From Linyphia triangularis (lineage: Eukaryota > Arthropoda > Arachnida > Araneae > Linyphiidae): 64,000 nt of DNA. This document shows positions 1 through 13,168 of the stretch, in pieces (within the stretch, counting starts at the first letter, position 1; each line of letters begins with the position of its first letter). The stretch lies in NCBI GenBank assembly GCA_963978545.1, contig OZ021721.1, positions 97,027,418-97,091,417 on the forward strand, given 5' to 3'. The position numbers and the translations under genes are program-made. The notes beneath the pieces were generated by a model, which was given only the letters and a program-made list of their open reading frames with translations, had not been told where the DNA came from and did no database searches.

Positions 1-2100
1 ACACGCCAACCTCTTCGTTTTCTTCTAAGTTAAAGGAGATATAATAACCGTAACCTTCTTTTGTCTATACTTAAATTTTACATTTGTGTTATGAAGTAAA
101 ACTCAAAAAATAACTAAATACTATTAATCAACGTTTAACCACGACAGCTTCACTGGGTGCAAATAACAATCAAACTGTGCATAGATGGTGAAAATAATAA
201 TCCAACTGTACATAGATGCGGACGAAACGTCAGCAACTAAGTGCTCGTGTGAAAAGATATCCGATTACGGGCCACGACTCCACAAAAATCGCAATTTGCT
301 CTTTCAAACCCAGTTTCTTTCTGACATGCCAATCTTGACGCACGTTCACTACAACTTTTCACGAACATTTTGCTTTTTTGGCGGTTTCGCTTAAACTTGC
401 TCTATGACTCAGAACTTCTTATCATCCTATGTTCAAAGTCCATTCAATCTCGGTGATTCTCCTCTCTCATTTCACCTTAGACATTCACAAACAATTCACC
501 TATAATGCTGTCTTGGGAACTCAGCTTTCTTCTTTTATATTACCTTTGCCATCTAGCATCATCACTGCAATGTAGTGCAATTGTTCGCATATTTTTGCAT
601 CTTAAGTCTGGCAATAAGTTTTATTCTCTGTCGATACTCGAGGAGAAAATTCAATTATTTAATTTGTCCCACTTAAATGTTTTTACAATGTGAACCAAAA
701 CTAATAGAAATATTGAAAATTTGTAAGCTATTCTCTTCAGAACGATGCGGTTTTACAGAAGTGTACAGAAAAATATCTTAAAAAGTAATAAAATATACCT
801 ATTTAATTTTTTATTAATTAAGATACTGCATAGTTTAAAAAGTTAGTAGTTTTTTTTTACGTTGGCATAGTCCAATTTTGGATGGTTTTACTGGGGTTTT
901 CCATCAAGCAAGAGCTACACCGAAACGTAGTCTTGAATTACTGGAAACAGGCAACATATGTAGCGATTTTCTTGTCTCTTCATATACACGTGGTTTACAA
1001 GCAAATACCAGGAAAGTCTAACAAGTGTTTTTCAAACAGTTTCTAGATTATGAGTGCAGTTACTCATTTGTTGCCAGGAGTACAAGTGCAAACTAGTTTG
1101 GTAAAAAACGTCCTTCAAATTTACTAAATTTTGCGAAATATAAAATTAGCGCAAGACCAAAAGAATGATGAAGATGAAAATTACCATATCTCTAACTGAA
1201 AGCAGTGCCTTAAAGCTTCCAGGAAGGCTGGTATTCACTTTTTATCTGCCATTTCATATGCAGCAACCAAATACTTAGTATTTAAGGAATTCTCCATACT
1301 CGTTTTTACATTTAATACAGACACTTACAATCATAAACAATGAAAAAAAAAATCATCCCTATTAGTATAATGTATTGTTCATTTATTTACATTAAAGGTG
1401 TTTTAATCAGCAAAAGTAAGCTGAAAATTTACCTAGTAAAATTTTTTATTCCAAGTTCATTTTTATCCTCATAGAGTTAAATTTATATGAATTAAAAAAT
1501 AACTAAATTTTAACATTCTGGCTGTGATAATATAAATACATGGTAAAAACTACTTATGTTTAAAATTTCAAAGTTCTCCACGTATTGGAAGTTACTTTCT
1601 ATTGAGCCATATACACTTTATTTAATTAGTATATATAAAAAAAATTATTCCTAAGAGAATTATTCTGAGCAATCAGATTGATGCTAAAACCAACAATTTT
1701 GGTTAGGGACACTAACAAAAATGGTCTCGTGTTCGTTTTATTTCGACTAAAATTGTGTAACTGAACATTTTCAATTAAATAAGTTATCTAGTAGCGTTGG
1801 TTTTATCTCTGAATAAGGAATGAATAAATTAATCCGATCCAATATTATCTGAAAAAAGAACTAAGGTGAAAAAAGTATCTAAAAGAATGAGGTGAATTTC
1901 CAAATTTTACTTAAACAATAATAAACAAATGACATGTTTAACAGAGCAAAACTTCCTTACCATCATCTTCGTTATAAAATCTGATTTCAAGGTTAAGCCA
2001 GCCTCTAGGAGTTAGTTTCAACTGAAAAATTGAAAAAATTCACCCATAAAAACAAAGTTTTTAATATCAATGTATCCTTAATATGCATTGCTAACTTTTA
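1..2100. other. no gene seen
   Basis: AT-rich DNA with only short chance frames. GGTTTTACTGGGGTTTTCCA at about 883 faintly recalls the LINE 3' end. Confidence 0.6.
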
Positions 2101-2345
2101 TGTGCAATTGTAACTAATTTAAACGATTTTGATGATCAATTGTTCATTGTGTTTACCACTACGAAGTAAACTATCAATTATGCTGTAGACTAACTTTTTT
2201 TTTGTCCCCAAAACTCGATGGAATGCATTGTCATCGACGAGTTTATCTCCCAAGTTTCAGCTCGTTTGGTTAACGATAAATGCGTTAATTAACCCTGAAG
2301 ATTTTCAAGCCCCATACACACACACAAAATCGAAGTTGATATAAA
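2100..2345. repeat. interspersed family B copy
   Basis: Marked by CTCGATGGAATGCATTGTCA and AGTTTCAGCTCGTTTGG. Other copies: about 3720-4105, 7440-8160, 12525-12830, 21190-21960 and 23440-23960. No coding; type unknown. Confidence 0.6.
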
Positions 2346-2468
2346 AGATTTAAATCAATTGATTTCAAGAGTAAGATATGGAAGGAAATTTATGTTTACT
2401 TTCATTCTATAGAATTCGCATGACTTGAAACCATCGTTTTTATTATTTTTAGTACATAAACGTTTAAC

Positions 2469-3187
2469 TTAAGGGGACATGGTATCCCTTGTTTTCACAA
2501 AAAATAATAAAAATATAATTTTCTATTTTTTGCGTGTTTATAATCTTTGAAATCACTCCTTATTTTGGCAAGTTTTTGAGCTGATCTGATAACTGCAATT
2601 GCAAAAAAAACTATATTTTATTGAGAATTTAGCATTGCTGCAATAGCTCTATCGATGTTTCTAACGCATTTTTCTCAATTCGTCATTTCTGAAATTCCCA
2701 CCTTACTCAAAATGCTTAAACTTCAGCAAATATGTATGAAATGACTTGACATTCCTTTTGTGTCATTCTTAATATCTATTTGACAAAAATAGGCATGGAT
2801 TTTTGAATAAAATATAAACTTTTTTTTTACAAATTTAAATGTTGAAAAATACCCATTTTTTACTCTTTTTTTACCTATAGGTACAGTAATTATCTTTTTT
2901 CTAGAAAACAAATTAAATTATTCTAAATCCGATGCCTAAAAAGTTAGAGTATATTACTAAGAATTTTTTTTTTTTAAAAATCAGGAAAAATATTAAAAAA
3001 TGAAAAAGAATTTGAAATGTGGTGATTTTTTTTTTTTTTTAATTTTAAAATTTTGAAAATTTAGAGCATTATACTTTTTTTTTTAAATAAAATTTAGTTT
3101 TTACTTAGTACTACTTTCAAATATGTAAAAATTATAATTTTAAAGGCTTAAATAAAAAAAAGTTTGAAGAGTACCAAGTCCCCTTAA
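2469..3187 (+). mobile_element. TTAA-ended element, family A copy 1 (719 bp)
   Basis: Left end TTAAGGGGACATGGTATCCC, right end GTACCAAGTCCCCTTAA, an inverted pair with TTAA at each edge as in piggyBac-type elements. AT-rich, no coding capacity. Homologous copies lie at 18928-19902 and, inverted, at 59342-60583. Confidence 0.82.
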
Positions 3188-3400
3188 GATAACTTAGGAA
3201 CGTTAGTTAAAGATAATTTGGTTAACTAAATAATGTTTCGCATTTTCTATTTATTCTTCTACTTCCTAAATGGTTTTCAATTTTTTTTTTTGGAAATTTC
3301 TAAAAAAAATTGCATGTATTTTTTGATACTGGGCCACACTCCTTTCCCTGAAATTCAAAAAAAATAAATAAATAAAAGATATTTTTTAAGAACATTCTTG

Positions 3401-3592
3401 CTTATGTTTGGTTGGTTTGTACGCTCTACGACCGATTTTTATGCTCAGTGACAACAAATCAGGCAGGGACCTACAGCTTAGTGTGGATTCCGAATCACAA
3501 CGAACATCCATGCCTAACCCGGTATACAAACCCGGCACCGTTGACTTGCGAAGCCAGAGCACTAACCACACAGCCATCATGCGGGCATACCT
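3401..3592 (-). mobile_element. second SINE family, copy on minus
   Basis: Minus strand GCCCGCATGATGGCTGTGTG, then GTGGTTAGTGCTCTGG, and a body matching the copy at 40125 (GATTCGGAATC, GTCCCTGCCTGATTTG). CCAACC tail at the left edge. Confidence 0.72.
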
Positions 3593-4868
3593 ATGTTGGG
3601 GTATTCAAGGACAAGTTGTTTACCACATTACATGCCTTTTTTTTTTTTTTTTGACACTTTTACAAATTGTCAGTAAAAAAAACAATCACCAATAAAAAAA
3701 AAATTATAAATCCTTTATAGACATTGTCAACTTTTATATAGAATTTCAAATTATTTAAGCAATTTTGAGCACAGATTTTCGAGTTTTCATAGTGTTTGAC
3801 CACTACAAAAAAACCCATCCGTTACTTGACATTAACTCCTCTCCCCCCCCAAAAAAAAGTTAATAGAAGCAATTGGCATCGACAATGAGTCTATCAAGTT
3901 TCAGCTCCAATGGATGACGGCAAGTAAGATAATTGGTCCTCCGAAGTGGTTATAGAAGTGCGAGTAAAAGCGGTTTTTTAGTGCCAGTTCCCAAAACTTG
4001 ATGGGATGCATTACTATTCCCAACTATCAGCCAAGTTTCAGATCGATTGGATGACGGCAAGGGAGTTTATTTGACCTCCGTAAATATAAAATCGAAGTTG
4101 ATATAAAGAATGCAGTAAAAAATTTATTTGCGAAAAATATAGTAACATATTGGGAATTAAACTAATTTCGTTAATTAAGGGATACATTTGTTTTAATTTG
4201 TTAGATAAGAAGAATTCTTGAAAAAATATCTTGAAGGATATTTTTTCAACAAAACCTCTAGGACTTAAAGCTTACATTTACTATTGATGATATCCAATAG
4301 AGACCTGAGCTTGCAAGGAGATTTTTTTTCAAATTTTTGTTGTGTTTTTCCCTTTTTTGGGGATCAAATAATATAAAAAAAATTGACCTTAAAAAAAAAT
4401 TAATTTTGCAACAAATTTACAAAATGTCCAGTTAAATGGACATTCGGTCTATATACAACACAAAATTCAAATCTATTTGAATGACTTTTTAAATTGATGT
4501 ATCACATAAAAATCCCATTTGAGATCAGTCTTAATTATTATTACTAGATGAATCACAAAAAGAAGGAACTTAGATTAATTAATTATAGTAATAATAGACT
4601 AGAAACCGTATTTAGTTCAAAATATGAAAATTTTATAAACGAAGCAGTAGAATAATGTAAACACTGATAAAGCAGTGTTGCCACTGTTCTCTAGGTTTAA
4701 AATAATGCAAGGAATATAGTCGGTACTATTTGAGTAAAGTAGAGGGAATTCAAAAGTGTATCCATTTTAGTGGACGCTTGGTCTCTAGAGGATATTGTAG
4801 AGAACAGTCATCATCTAGGCAAGAGCCAACTTAGCAAACTGAACATTGCCATGTTTGGCGATTAGTCC

Positions 4869-5510
4869 GAGAGGCGACTGCAATTTTTGGACCCCATCGA
4901 ACATCATTCTGAATTTTTTATAGAAATTAGAGAAAAGTGAGTAGATTAGGAATCCACTGGTCTGCCGTGGCAAAAATGGCCGGAACTGATCAATAATCGA
5001 CTTGGAATGAGTTGAACTAAAATCCGATTGCCAAATATGTCATAACTTGCCAAAAAGAGAACAAACTGATTCGTCTGGCAACCCACTTCATTTTGATTTT
5101 CAATGAGAAAAAGCGCAAACGATTTCTGATCTTTGGCTCGGAAAACTTATATCTTTTTAAAGTAAGCCAAATTGGCGACATCAGTTACATCATAAGTGAC
5201 GTAATATTTTTTGCCAACTTGGCTCCCTTTTAATAGATGCAAGTAGACCGTCGCCAGTTATCTGAATCGTCTGTAACCTTCTAAATTAAAAATTAAAGAG
5301 CGAGGGTTACCAAATAAAAAAAAATGCTCATTATTTGGCAATTGGATTTAGTTCAACTTATTAAAAGTCGATTTTTGACCAGTTTCGGCCATTTTTGCCA
5401 CGGCAGACCAGTGGATTCGTAATCTACTCACTTTTCTCCAATTTCTATAAAAAATTCAGAATGATGTTCGATGGGGTCCAAAAATTGCAGTCGCCTCTCA
5501 GTCTAGATGG
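4869..5510. mobile_element. fold-back element with about 180-bp inverted arms
   Basis: The left arm (GAGAGGCGACTGCAATTTTT onward, to about 5055) reappears inverted at 5333-5502, including the block GGTCTGCCGTGGCAAAAATG. No clear TSD and no coding. Superfamily unknown. Confidence 0.72.
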
Positions 5511-6310
5511 CGTTCTACTGATGTACTGTACAAAGATGTGTTATGTTATTGGTATTTGCACTACCTCTTGATGGCGAATATCAATTGAAGCAAGCCATCT
5601 GTATTTTGTGGCAAACAAAAAGAAACAAGATACTGATGAATACAGATACTGAACAAACTTTTTTCTTCTTTTTTTAATGACTTCGAAAGTGCGCATTGCT
5701 TGTATTGAATCTAGATCGACTTCAAAGCAAACTTTAGAAACACTAAAAAAATTTCAAACTATATATTATAGACCTGAAAGCTATAGGCTTATATTAGCGC
5801 TATACATAATTTAAGTTTTTCATGCACAAATAAATGCATTGAAATTCATTTTTTTAGAATCTTATACATACCCATGTGTTGTAGCAACAATTGTCTTCGG
5901 GGCATAATTTATCTAGATCTTCTAATGCTAAAGAGCGAGAGGCCAATATTCGCTCAAGCTTTTCAACTACATCAATGTGTAAAACGTGATCTGAAAAATA
6001 CAAAATTCATAGAATTTGTAAAAAGGGGAGTTAGAAACGATATTTATTTTCAAATTCCAAATTTTTCCCCTTTCCAATCATTATCGATTTCTTTTAAGCA
6101 GTAAATTAATTCGAAGCATAACAATGTATTTTCGATAACTTATAAGAATAACGGGAATTATCTTTTTTTTTTTTTTGCTTCAAATCTGTTTTATATCAAA
6201 ATGTGTTTTTCTGTGTTTGATGCACCTTTTCTCAGAACACACTACACATATTGGTCTAAAATTTTTACTATGTACAAAAAAAGCACTAGTTATTTTACTG
6301 AAATGAGCTT

Positions 6311-6522
6311 TTAACCCTTTGCACTCCAGCGGAGCCTCTCAGGCGCCACACGATTGGATGCCGAAACACGAGAGGACCTCTAGGTTCTATGCGGAAATTT
6401 GATGCAAGGCCAATGACTGTGTTTAGTTTCCATGAAGAAAATCCGTAAACGCCAACCGAACCTAAAATGATTCGAGATGCTGGTCCCTCCGCGCGAAAAA
6501 GGCCTGGAGTGCAAAGGGTAAA
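6311..6522. mobile_element. 212-bp TTAA-type MITE
   Basis: Left TTAACCCTTTGCACTCCAG, right inverted TTTACCCTTTGCACTCCAG, with one base changed in the right TTAA. The interior is GC-richer than its surroundings. Confidence 0.72.
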
Positions 6523-7439
6523 AGTAATTCAGTCTAGATATTTCTTCATAGTTGATTCCCTATTAGTTTCCATTTTTCCCTTTAATCGAATTTTTCAAAA
6601 AAAATGATTTTTTTAAAGTAATTAATTATTATTAAAACCTCATTTCAGTACATACATAGTCACACATAGTTGTATAAAAAAATTAGATTAAAATACATTG
6701 AGGTTTCCGAAAAAAGAATTACCGAAAAACACATTTTGTGATAAATGGATTTAAAGTAAAAAATATAGTTCCTTTTACACTAATTCAGTTATATAAAAAT
6801 AAATTTTTTAAACTTTCTATTGTTACAGAAAAAACCAATAAATGATTGGAAAGGGAATAAATTAAAGATTCAAAGCATGTAAGAACCTCAAAATTTGTAC
6901 TTTAAATTTTTTTTGATTCCAACCTCCTTTAACACGTTGGGGCATTAAAAAAAATAACTAATTTTCAATCAAATTCAAATTTTATAAAAAAAAACAATGA
7001 AAAAACCTACCGCTTATTCTTATAAATACATGATTCTAAAATATCTTTTTTGAAAAAATGTTAATTATTGTAACCTGAAACCAATTGAAGAATGTCTAGA
7101 CATAGAATCGGTATAAAATTGAATTTTACCTTGCTCAAGCTGTACTTCAAATATAGTATTCCAGTCTTTGTGGTGGCGTTCACCTAAAAAATAACGCAAG
7201 TGTATTTATAAAGTATTGATCATTTTGAAGAGTTTTTCAAAAATGGATTAGGCACATTTTGAACAAAAAATTCATGTATAGAGCGTTTATAATTAAAGTG
7301 TAATTTAAAAAAAAAAAACATAATCCCATGGCATGGTATTTTTCATAAGCCAAATAAAACTTCAAAATAACTTAATACCTTTAAACAACGCTATCCATGC
7401 ACTACGTGAAAATAATAATCAAACTGCTAAAACAAAGTG

Positions 7440-8160
7440 AATTTTTTATGTTATTTTTAAATCCTTTATATTAACTTCGATTTTATTTGTGGGTATGTTT
7501 GTCGATGATGGAGGGAGGGCAAATATGCGGAGGCTTAATCAATCCCCCCCCCCCTTTGTCGTCATCCAAATCGGCTGAAACTTGGCAGATAGACTCTATG
7601 CCAAAGATAATGCATTCCAGCAAATTTTGGGGCTGCAACTCTCACTAAAAGGTCGCTTTTACGCATGCTTCTATAATCGCTTCGGAATACTAATAAACCC
7701 CATTTAACCGATCATTTGTTGAAACTCTTTCCTATTGCCAAAATTGTTTTAATTAAAATAAATAAAAGGTAATTGAACGTGAGTGCATAAATTTATTATG
7801 GAGTGAGGTCCAATCAATTCAACTTTGCGCTGTGTGGCAACGCTATAAGTGAAATAATTTTAACCGATCATTGTTGAAATTCTTTTCCTGTTGCCCAAAA
7901 TTTGTTTTATTCAAAATAAATAAAAGATAAGTGTTTTTATTGCTTTACGTCAGACTTATCAACTTTTGTGGATCGTTGACTCCTTATAGATGACAATGTC
8001 TTCAATCAAGTTTTTTGAGGAAAAAAGTTAATAAGTAGTTCGGAATGGATCTTTTGTTTTTAGTGGTCAAACACTATAAAAACTCGATCCGAGCTCAAGA
8101 AATTGCATTTGCACATAAAAATTAGCAAAGCATATAAAGGATTTATATTAAAAACTTTGT
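7440..8160. repeat. interspersed family B copy
   Basis: Carries CGTCATCCAAATCGGCTGAA and AACTTGGCAGATAGACTC, ending AAAGGATTTATATTAAAAAC. Confidence 0.6.
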
Positions 8161-8489
8161 TTTTATGGATTATATTTTTGATTTATTAAAAGGCATGTTA
8201 AAGCATAGGGAAACGGTTTTTTCTTTTTTTAAATTGCTATAATTAAAATAGAGACTCCACAATTTTATTGCTCTAACAAATGGAAAATGTAAAGAATAGC
8301 TTTTAAATAGTTGGTCAGACAAAAAGTAACAACCTGTTCCTATTCTTTTGCGACAACTTAACCTCAAACAGGATGAGTTTTTTTTTATAGCGCTGTCACA
8401 AGTCCTTCCAAACGAGAACATCTTAAGTAAATTTATCTTTTTGAACACAGGCATTTTTGAGCTCCAAAATACTAATTCTTTACATGCCA

Positions 8490-10000
8490 AGACACAAATC
8501 AGCCTGCTGTTAAGCTCGTTTTCAATTTATGGCATGGATGACACGTCGAACTTGCCAGATTGGCTTCTTGGCAAAGGAACAAATTGAACAATCAACTTAG
8601 CTACAGCTATTATAAAGTTAAAGGGCATGACTACAATCGATCATAATTTAACAAATAAATTTGGCTTGTCCTTTGCATTTTTGCCCTGGTCTTCAGGATA
8701 TTATGCTAAAAAAAAGTCTTGCAGAAACAAATTTTCTTATTGATATTATCTAATTTATGAGTATTCAGAATTCCCGCTCTTTTTGCCAATTTAAAAAAGT
8801 AGGGAGTTTCTAAGGACTTTTTAAGGGCCCAAACGTTTATAAGGACCATCAAAAACATGTTAAAAATCATAACAAATGCTTGCATCAGTAAACTCGGTTG
8901 TAATGGAGATTTCTAGCTCAAGGTAACATTGTTAAAAAAAAAGGAGGAATTTCTTGCAAAAGGTCTTCAATAGGCAACTACCGAATATTTGCGTTTGGAA
9001 TGGGAGGAAACAAAGGGAGATGTTTAGAAGTAGACAGTAAAATTAAAATAATAAATAGATAGAACTTTTGGATTGTTGATAGTTTTAAGGGGAAAATAAG
9101 GAGTTTTTAACGACCAGGTTTATGAAATAAGGAGTTCTTAACGACTTTTAATAGTGGAAGTCGAAATTAAATTCTAGAGGACTTTGAAGGACTTATGGGA
9201 AATCTCTTAGTATTCAACCTTCCAAGTATAATTTTAGAATGGTTGGTTGAATTGAATATTTTCTGGTACACGAGCTATATGAAGGTTAAACTGCGTCGGC
9301 ATATTGGATCAAGAACTATGTAAAGAATCGCCTTCTGAGAGGTCCGTTCAATGGAAAACTGCCCACCATTACGTCATGAAGAATTTCAGAATGAAGTTTG
9401 ACAGTACTACAAATATTTTCTGTCCTCTGTGATTATGTTGAGACTCTACATTGAGATTAGTTATTATAATTTCATAATAAAGTTTGACGTTATAGTGTGA
9501 AGATTCCACATTGAAGTTCGATGTTGTAATTATATTCAAGACGTTATATTGAGGTTGAAAAATTGTATATTTATGACGTTAAATTGAGGCTGAAAATTTT
9601 TAGAATGAAATTCGATGTTACTGCATACATATTCAGTAGCTTCTGATTATTATATTGAGACGCTTACCTTTAATCGGTCGTTGTGTAGTAATCTCTCTCT
9701 GACTTACGACGCAAGATAGCTCGAAGTTTCTTGGATATTCCTTTAAATCTACATCAATTAGCTTCATCCGGTAGCAACCTTGATTCCGCAGGCTGAGGTG
9801 AAAAGTCATACTATACAATCTCTCACACCTCTTAATAACTCGCACCTAAACATAAAGTGGATGACTTAAAACAAAACTGAAAAAATAATTTAGAGTTATA
9901 AGTGTACACTCTTTGGAATCGCAGTTGGAATGCTCGTTCCCTAGAAAACACTTAATAGTTATTTTTAATTATTATTAATATGTTTAAAAGAAGTACGACT
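8490..10000. other. no gene seen
   Basis: Unique-looking AT-rich DNA. Degenerate repeats of an AGTTTGACGTTATA-like motif at 9380-9620. Confidence 0.5.
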
Positions 10001-10002
10001 AT

Positions 10003-10095
10003 TTAACACGTTCACGCCGGCGCGTACCACCGGTGGTACGATGAGACAGTCTAGTGCGGGCCACCGGTGGTACGAGGCCGGCGTGAACGTGTTAA
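10003..10095. mobile_element. 93-bp TTAA-ended MITE
   Basis: TTAACACGTTCACGCCGGC at the left and its exact complement at the right. The interior has CCACCGGTGGTACG twice. Almost the whole element can fold as a hairpin. Confidence 0.8.
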
Positions 10096-10637
10096 ACAAA
10101 ATACCTTCTAACTTTTTAATCAATAGTTCCAAACTTAAAATGACCGCGGACTTCTATATTAAAAGAAATATATGTTGTATACTTTTATGACAAACTCCAT
10201 TTTGAACAAATAATGAAGGTTTAGAAGGTCTCGTATATTTAAGCTTAATCTACAAACTTTTACCTTTTGTTAACTTACAACAACACTTAAAACACCGATT
10301 ATAACAACACTTAAAACATACAGACGTCAAATCGATTTTATACGACCAATATTACATCAGAATGGTTGTAAAAAGATCGTTACTGAATGGGTCATCATAT
10401 AATAAACCAGTTTAAGAGCAATAAAGTTAACCATAGTACACGATAGTTAATATGATGTACAAAAAAAATGTATCCAATAACCAACGAAGTACATTTTAGC
10501 AGGTTCTAGGATAAGCAAAGTTTTCCATACACAAAGTTGACACATCCAGTATACTACTTTAGGTTAGAAACTTCAAAACGTACCTGTATACTTACTTTGA
10601 GTTAGAAAACTCAAAACGTATCTATTGTCACAAGGCA

Positions 10638-10863
10638 TTAACCTTTAACTGCTGTGGTTGGGTGGTTTTGAGGTTTTTGGCGCAAGAGCTACACATGGTC
10701 CATACTGCGCCAAACTAATTGGTGAACATCAGTTTAAAGTTTAAGAAACATAGAACCAGAAAAATTTATATAAATGTTAAAGATGTGATATTTTAGGGGG
10801 TGGAAGCATTCCACAAAAAATGACTCGCGGTCTGTCAGACCGCTTACAGCAGTTAAAGGTTAA
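10638..10863. mobile_element. 226-bp TTAA-ended MITE
   Basis: A perfect 18-bp inverted repeat, TTAACCTTTAACTGCTGT, at both ends. Just inside the right end is a GCGGTCTGTCAGACCGC palindrome. The left half (about 10656-10790) resembles the LINE 3' end at 13169-13320 (GGCGCAAGAGCTACAC, CCATACTGCGCCAA). Confidence 0.78.
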
Positions 10864-10867
10864 CGAC

Positions 10868-11162
10868 TTAACCCTTGGTTAGTCATGAAGACGCGTGACC
10901 TTTTGTCGCGCGGTTAGTCGTGTGGGGGACAAATGTCCCCAAATTCAAATTTTCGTGCATATCATTAAAGCCATGACTAAATATCAAAGTAAATGGGTAT
11001 TTTAATTAAAAACTCAACGTTATTGAACAGAATAACGTGAAAATTAAAAAATATTTTTAAAACTTAAAAAAAACTGTAAGAAAGCTTTGATCATGGGCTG
11101 CCATCTATTGAGAAATTGATTGTGGGTGGACATTTGTCAACCGCGCGCTTACCAAGAGTTAA
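10868..11162. mobile_element. 295-bp TTAA-ended MITE
   Basis: Left TTAACCCTTGGTTAGTC and right, inverted, TTAACTCTTGGTAAGCG, followed on both sides by GCGCGGTT and GACAAATGTCC motifs. It starts five bases after the previous MITE ends. Confidence 0.7.
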
Positions 11163-11477
11163 CTGTGTACTGCTCTCTGATATAATAACAGAGGAGTAAG
11201 TTCTTTGACTATTAAATGCTAATTCACGTCCTACCAGTGCTTGGAACGTGAGCGGGTGATTGGAAGGTCACTGTCACGCATTGATCAGAAAGCTAGTTTT
11301 GCATCTACAATCGCTAGCTATATATAATCCAGCTATTAAGGACATATACGCCCTCTCAGCTGTACAATTTAATATAGTATTCTAAAAAATCATTATCATG
11401 CAAAGACTATCATAAAAAAAATTCTAAATAGGATATTGGTATGTCACCTTTCATAAGTTTCGTCTTAAGTTCGAGGA

Positions 11478-11663
11478 TTGGTTGGTTGGTTGTATTCAGA
11501 TTATCTGGCGCCGTCAGCAACACGAGGGCTATAATGCGCCGAAACATTTCGTCATTTAACAAACCAACATACATTTACAAACACCCATGCCAAACACGGG
11601 ACTCGAACCCGCAACCTCGCGGTCTAGAAGCCAGCACGCTAACCACTATACCGTTTGGTCGGC
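11478..11663 (-). mobile_element. tRNA-derived SINE copy 1
   Basis: Read on the minus strand it starts GCCGACCAAACGGTATAGTG, with an A-box-like TAGTGGTTAGCGTG and a B-box GGTTCGAGTCCCG, and ends in CCAA repeats. Perfect 15-bp TSD TCTTAAGTTCGAGGA at 11463-11477 and 11664-11678. Confidence 0.92.
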
Positions 11664-11790
11664 TCTTAAGTTCGAGGAAGGCTGGTTGTTAGGAGTTTTC
11701 TAGAGCAAGGGATATACGAGGACCGTACTACACTGTAACATTGAAACATCTACAATTATGCATCGTACTTTTGAACTTAGTCAGAAGAGG

Positions 11791-11963
11791 TTGGTTGTTT
11801 TGGTTGTTTCCAGATTATCTGGCGCCGTCAGCAACACGAGGGCTATAATACACCGAAACATTCGTCATTAGACAAGCCAACGTACATTTACAAACACCCA
11901 TGCCAACACGGGACTCGAACCCGCAACCTCGCGGTCTAGAAGCCAGCACGCTAACCACTATAC
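11791..11963 (-). mobile_element. SINE copy 2
   Basis: Lacks the first 13 or so bases of the tRNA-like head. Perfect 13-bp TSD TAGTCAGAAGAGG (11778-11790, 11964-11976). Confidence 0.9.
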
Positions 11964-12309
11964 TAGTCAGAAGAGGAACCTGAACTAGTACCTCTCTTTC
12001 TACATCCCAGCTAGAACAACGAAGGACATTGAGGCCTTGATGTTTTTAACGGGCATCAGCCACCATTAATTCTACACGCTAATGTTATGACAGGGTGCTA
12101 GCTCGATCCTACAATCTTCTGGGAGCTCTCGTGTGAAAATCAGTCATAATATAACCAAAAAAAAATTGTTAAAAATAATTAAAAACCAATGTATATTTTA
12201 AGAGACACAGTGTCATAACTTTGCCTCCAACTTTAGATGCAAATTTCACAGAGTTTCAAATGTTGCAATAAGAACTTGAAATCTTTAATTGCGTTAAACG
12301 GAAATTCAG

Positions 12310-12496
12310 GTTGTTGTTTTGGTTGTTTTCAGATTATCTGGCGCCGTCAGCAACACAAGGGCTATAATGCGCAGAAAAATTCGTCATTAGACAAGCCAAC
12401 AAACATTTACAAACACCCATGCCTAACACGGGACTCGAACCCGCAACTTCGCGGTCTAGAAGCTAGCACGCTAACCACAATACCGTTTGGTAGGCC
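12310..12496 (-). mobile_element. SINE copy 3
   Basis: Full length. TSD GGAAATTCAG on both sides (12300-12309, 12497-12506). Confidence 0.9.
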
Positions 12497-12837
12497 GGAA
12501 ATTCAGAATTTTAATATAGTATGGTAGCCTTCATCCATTCAAGCAAAACTTCGATATTGTTCGTGGTGGGCAAAATTTTTGAAGGGTTAATTAGCCTACT
12601 TGCCGTCATCCAATTGCGCTGAAACTTGTCAGATAGACTCATTGCCGACGACAATGCATTTTAACAAGTTTAGAGACAAGAACTGGTCACGCGAAAAAAA
12701 AAAAAAAGAGAGAGATAGATTACTGAAGATTTTCTTCGCAGGGGTCAAAAAGCTATGGAATCTCGATCTGAGCTCAAAATCATTTACACAAGTTATAACT
12801 GCCCATAAAAGTTGTCAATGTTCTGTCTGTCCTTTAC

Positions 12838-13055
12838 AAGAATAGCTCTCTCCATAAATTATAGCATCGTTCGTTTCCGTGGAAACGTAGGCCCATTTTC
12901 CATGTGGGATTCTAGGAGAAAGACATCTAAATTTACGGTATTGTAGTTTCGGGCGCCAATATCATTCCTACACAGACACACCACTATTCTAAATCGTCAA
13001 GTCTGCGACCGCCAGTAACCAGACTATCTGGCGGGAGCTCTTGATACACAGACAG
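12838..13055. mobile_element. GAATAGCTC-family TIR element
   Basis: Left AAGAATAGCTCTCTCC, right CTATCTGGCGGGAGCTCTTG. Inserted in the interspersed family B repeat, which resumes at about 13060. Confidence 0.62.
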
Positions 13056-13168
13056 TATATAAAGAATTTATGGCAAAAACTTTGTTTTTGAGGGTTAATA
13101 CTTTACCAGTCCCTTCCCATTGAGTTCCAAAAATACGGCTAGTCTATTCATTGGTGACCCAATATGGG

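Noticed and set aside
11441..12527. Several frames with repeated YIYKHPC-like peptide
   Set aside because: They translate the antisense of the SINE and recur at every SINE copy.
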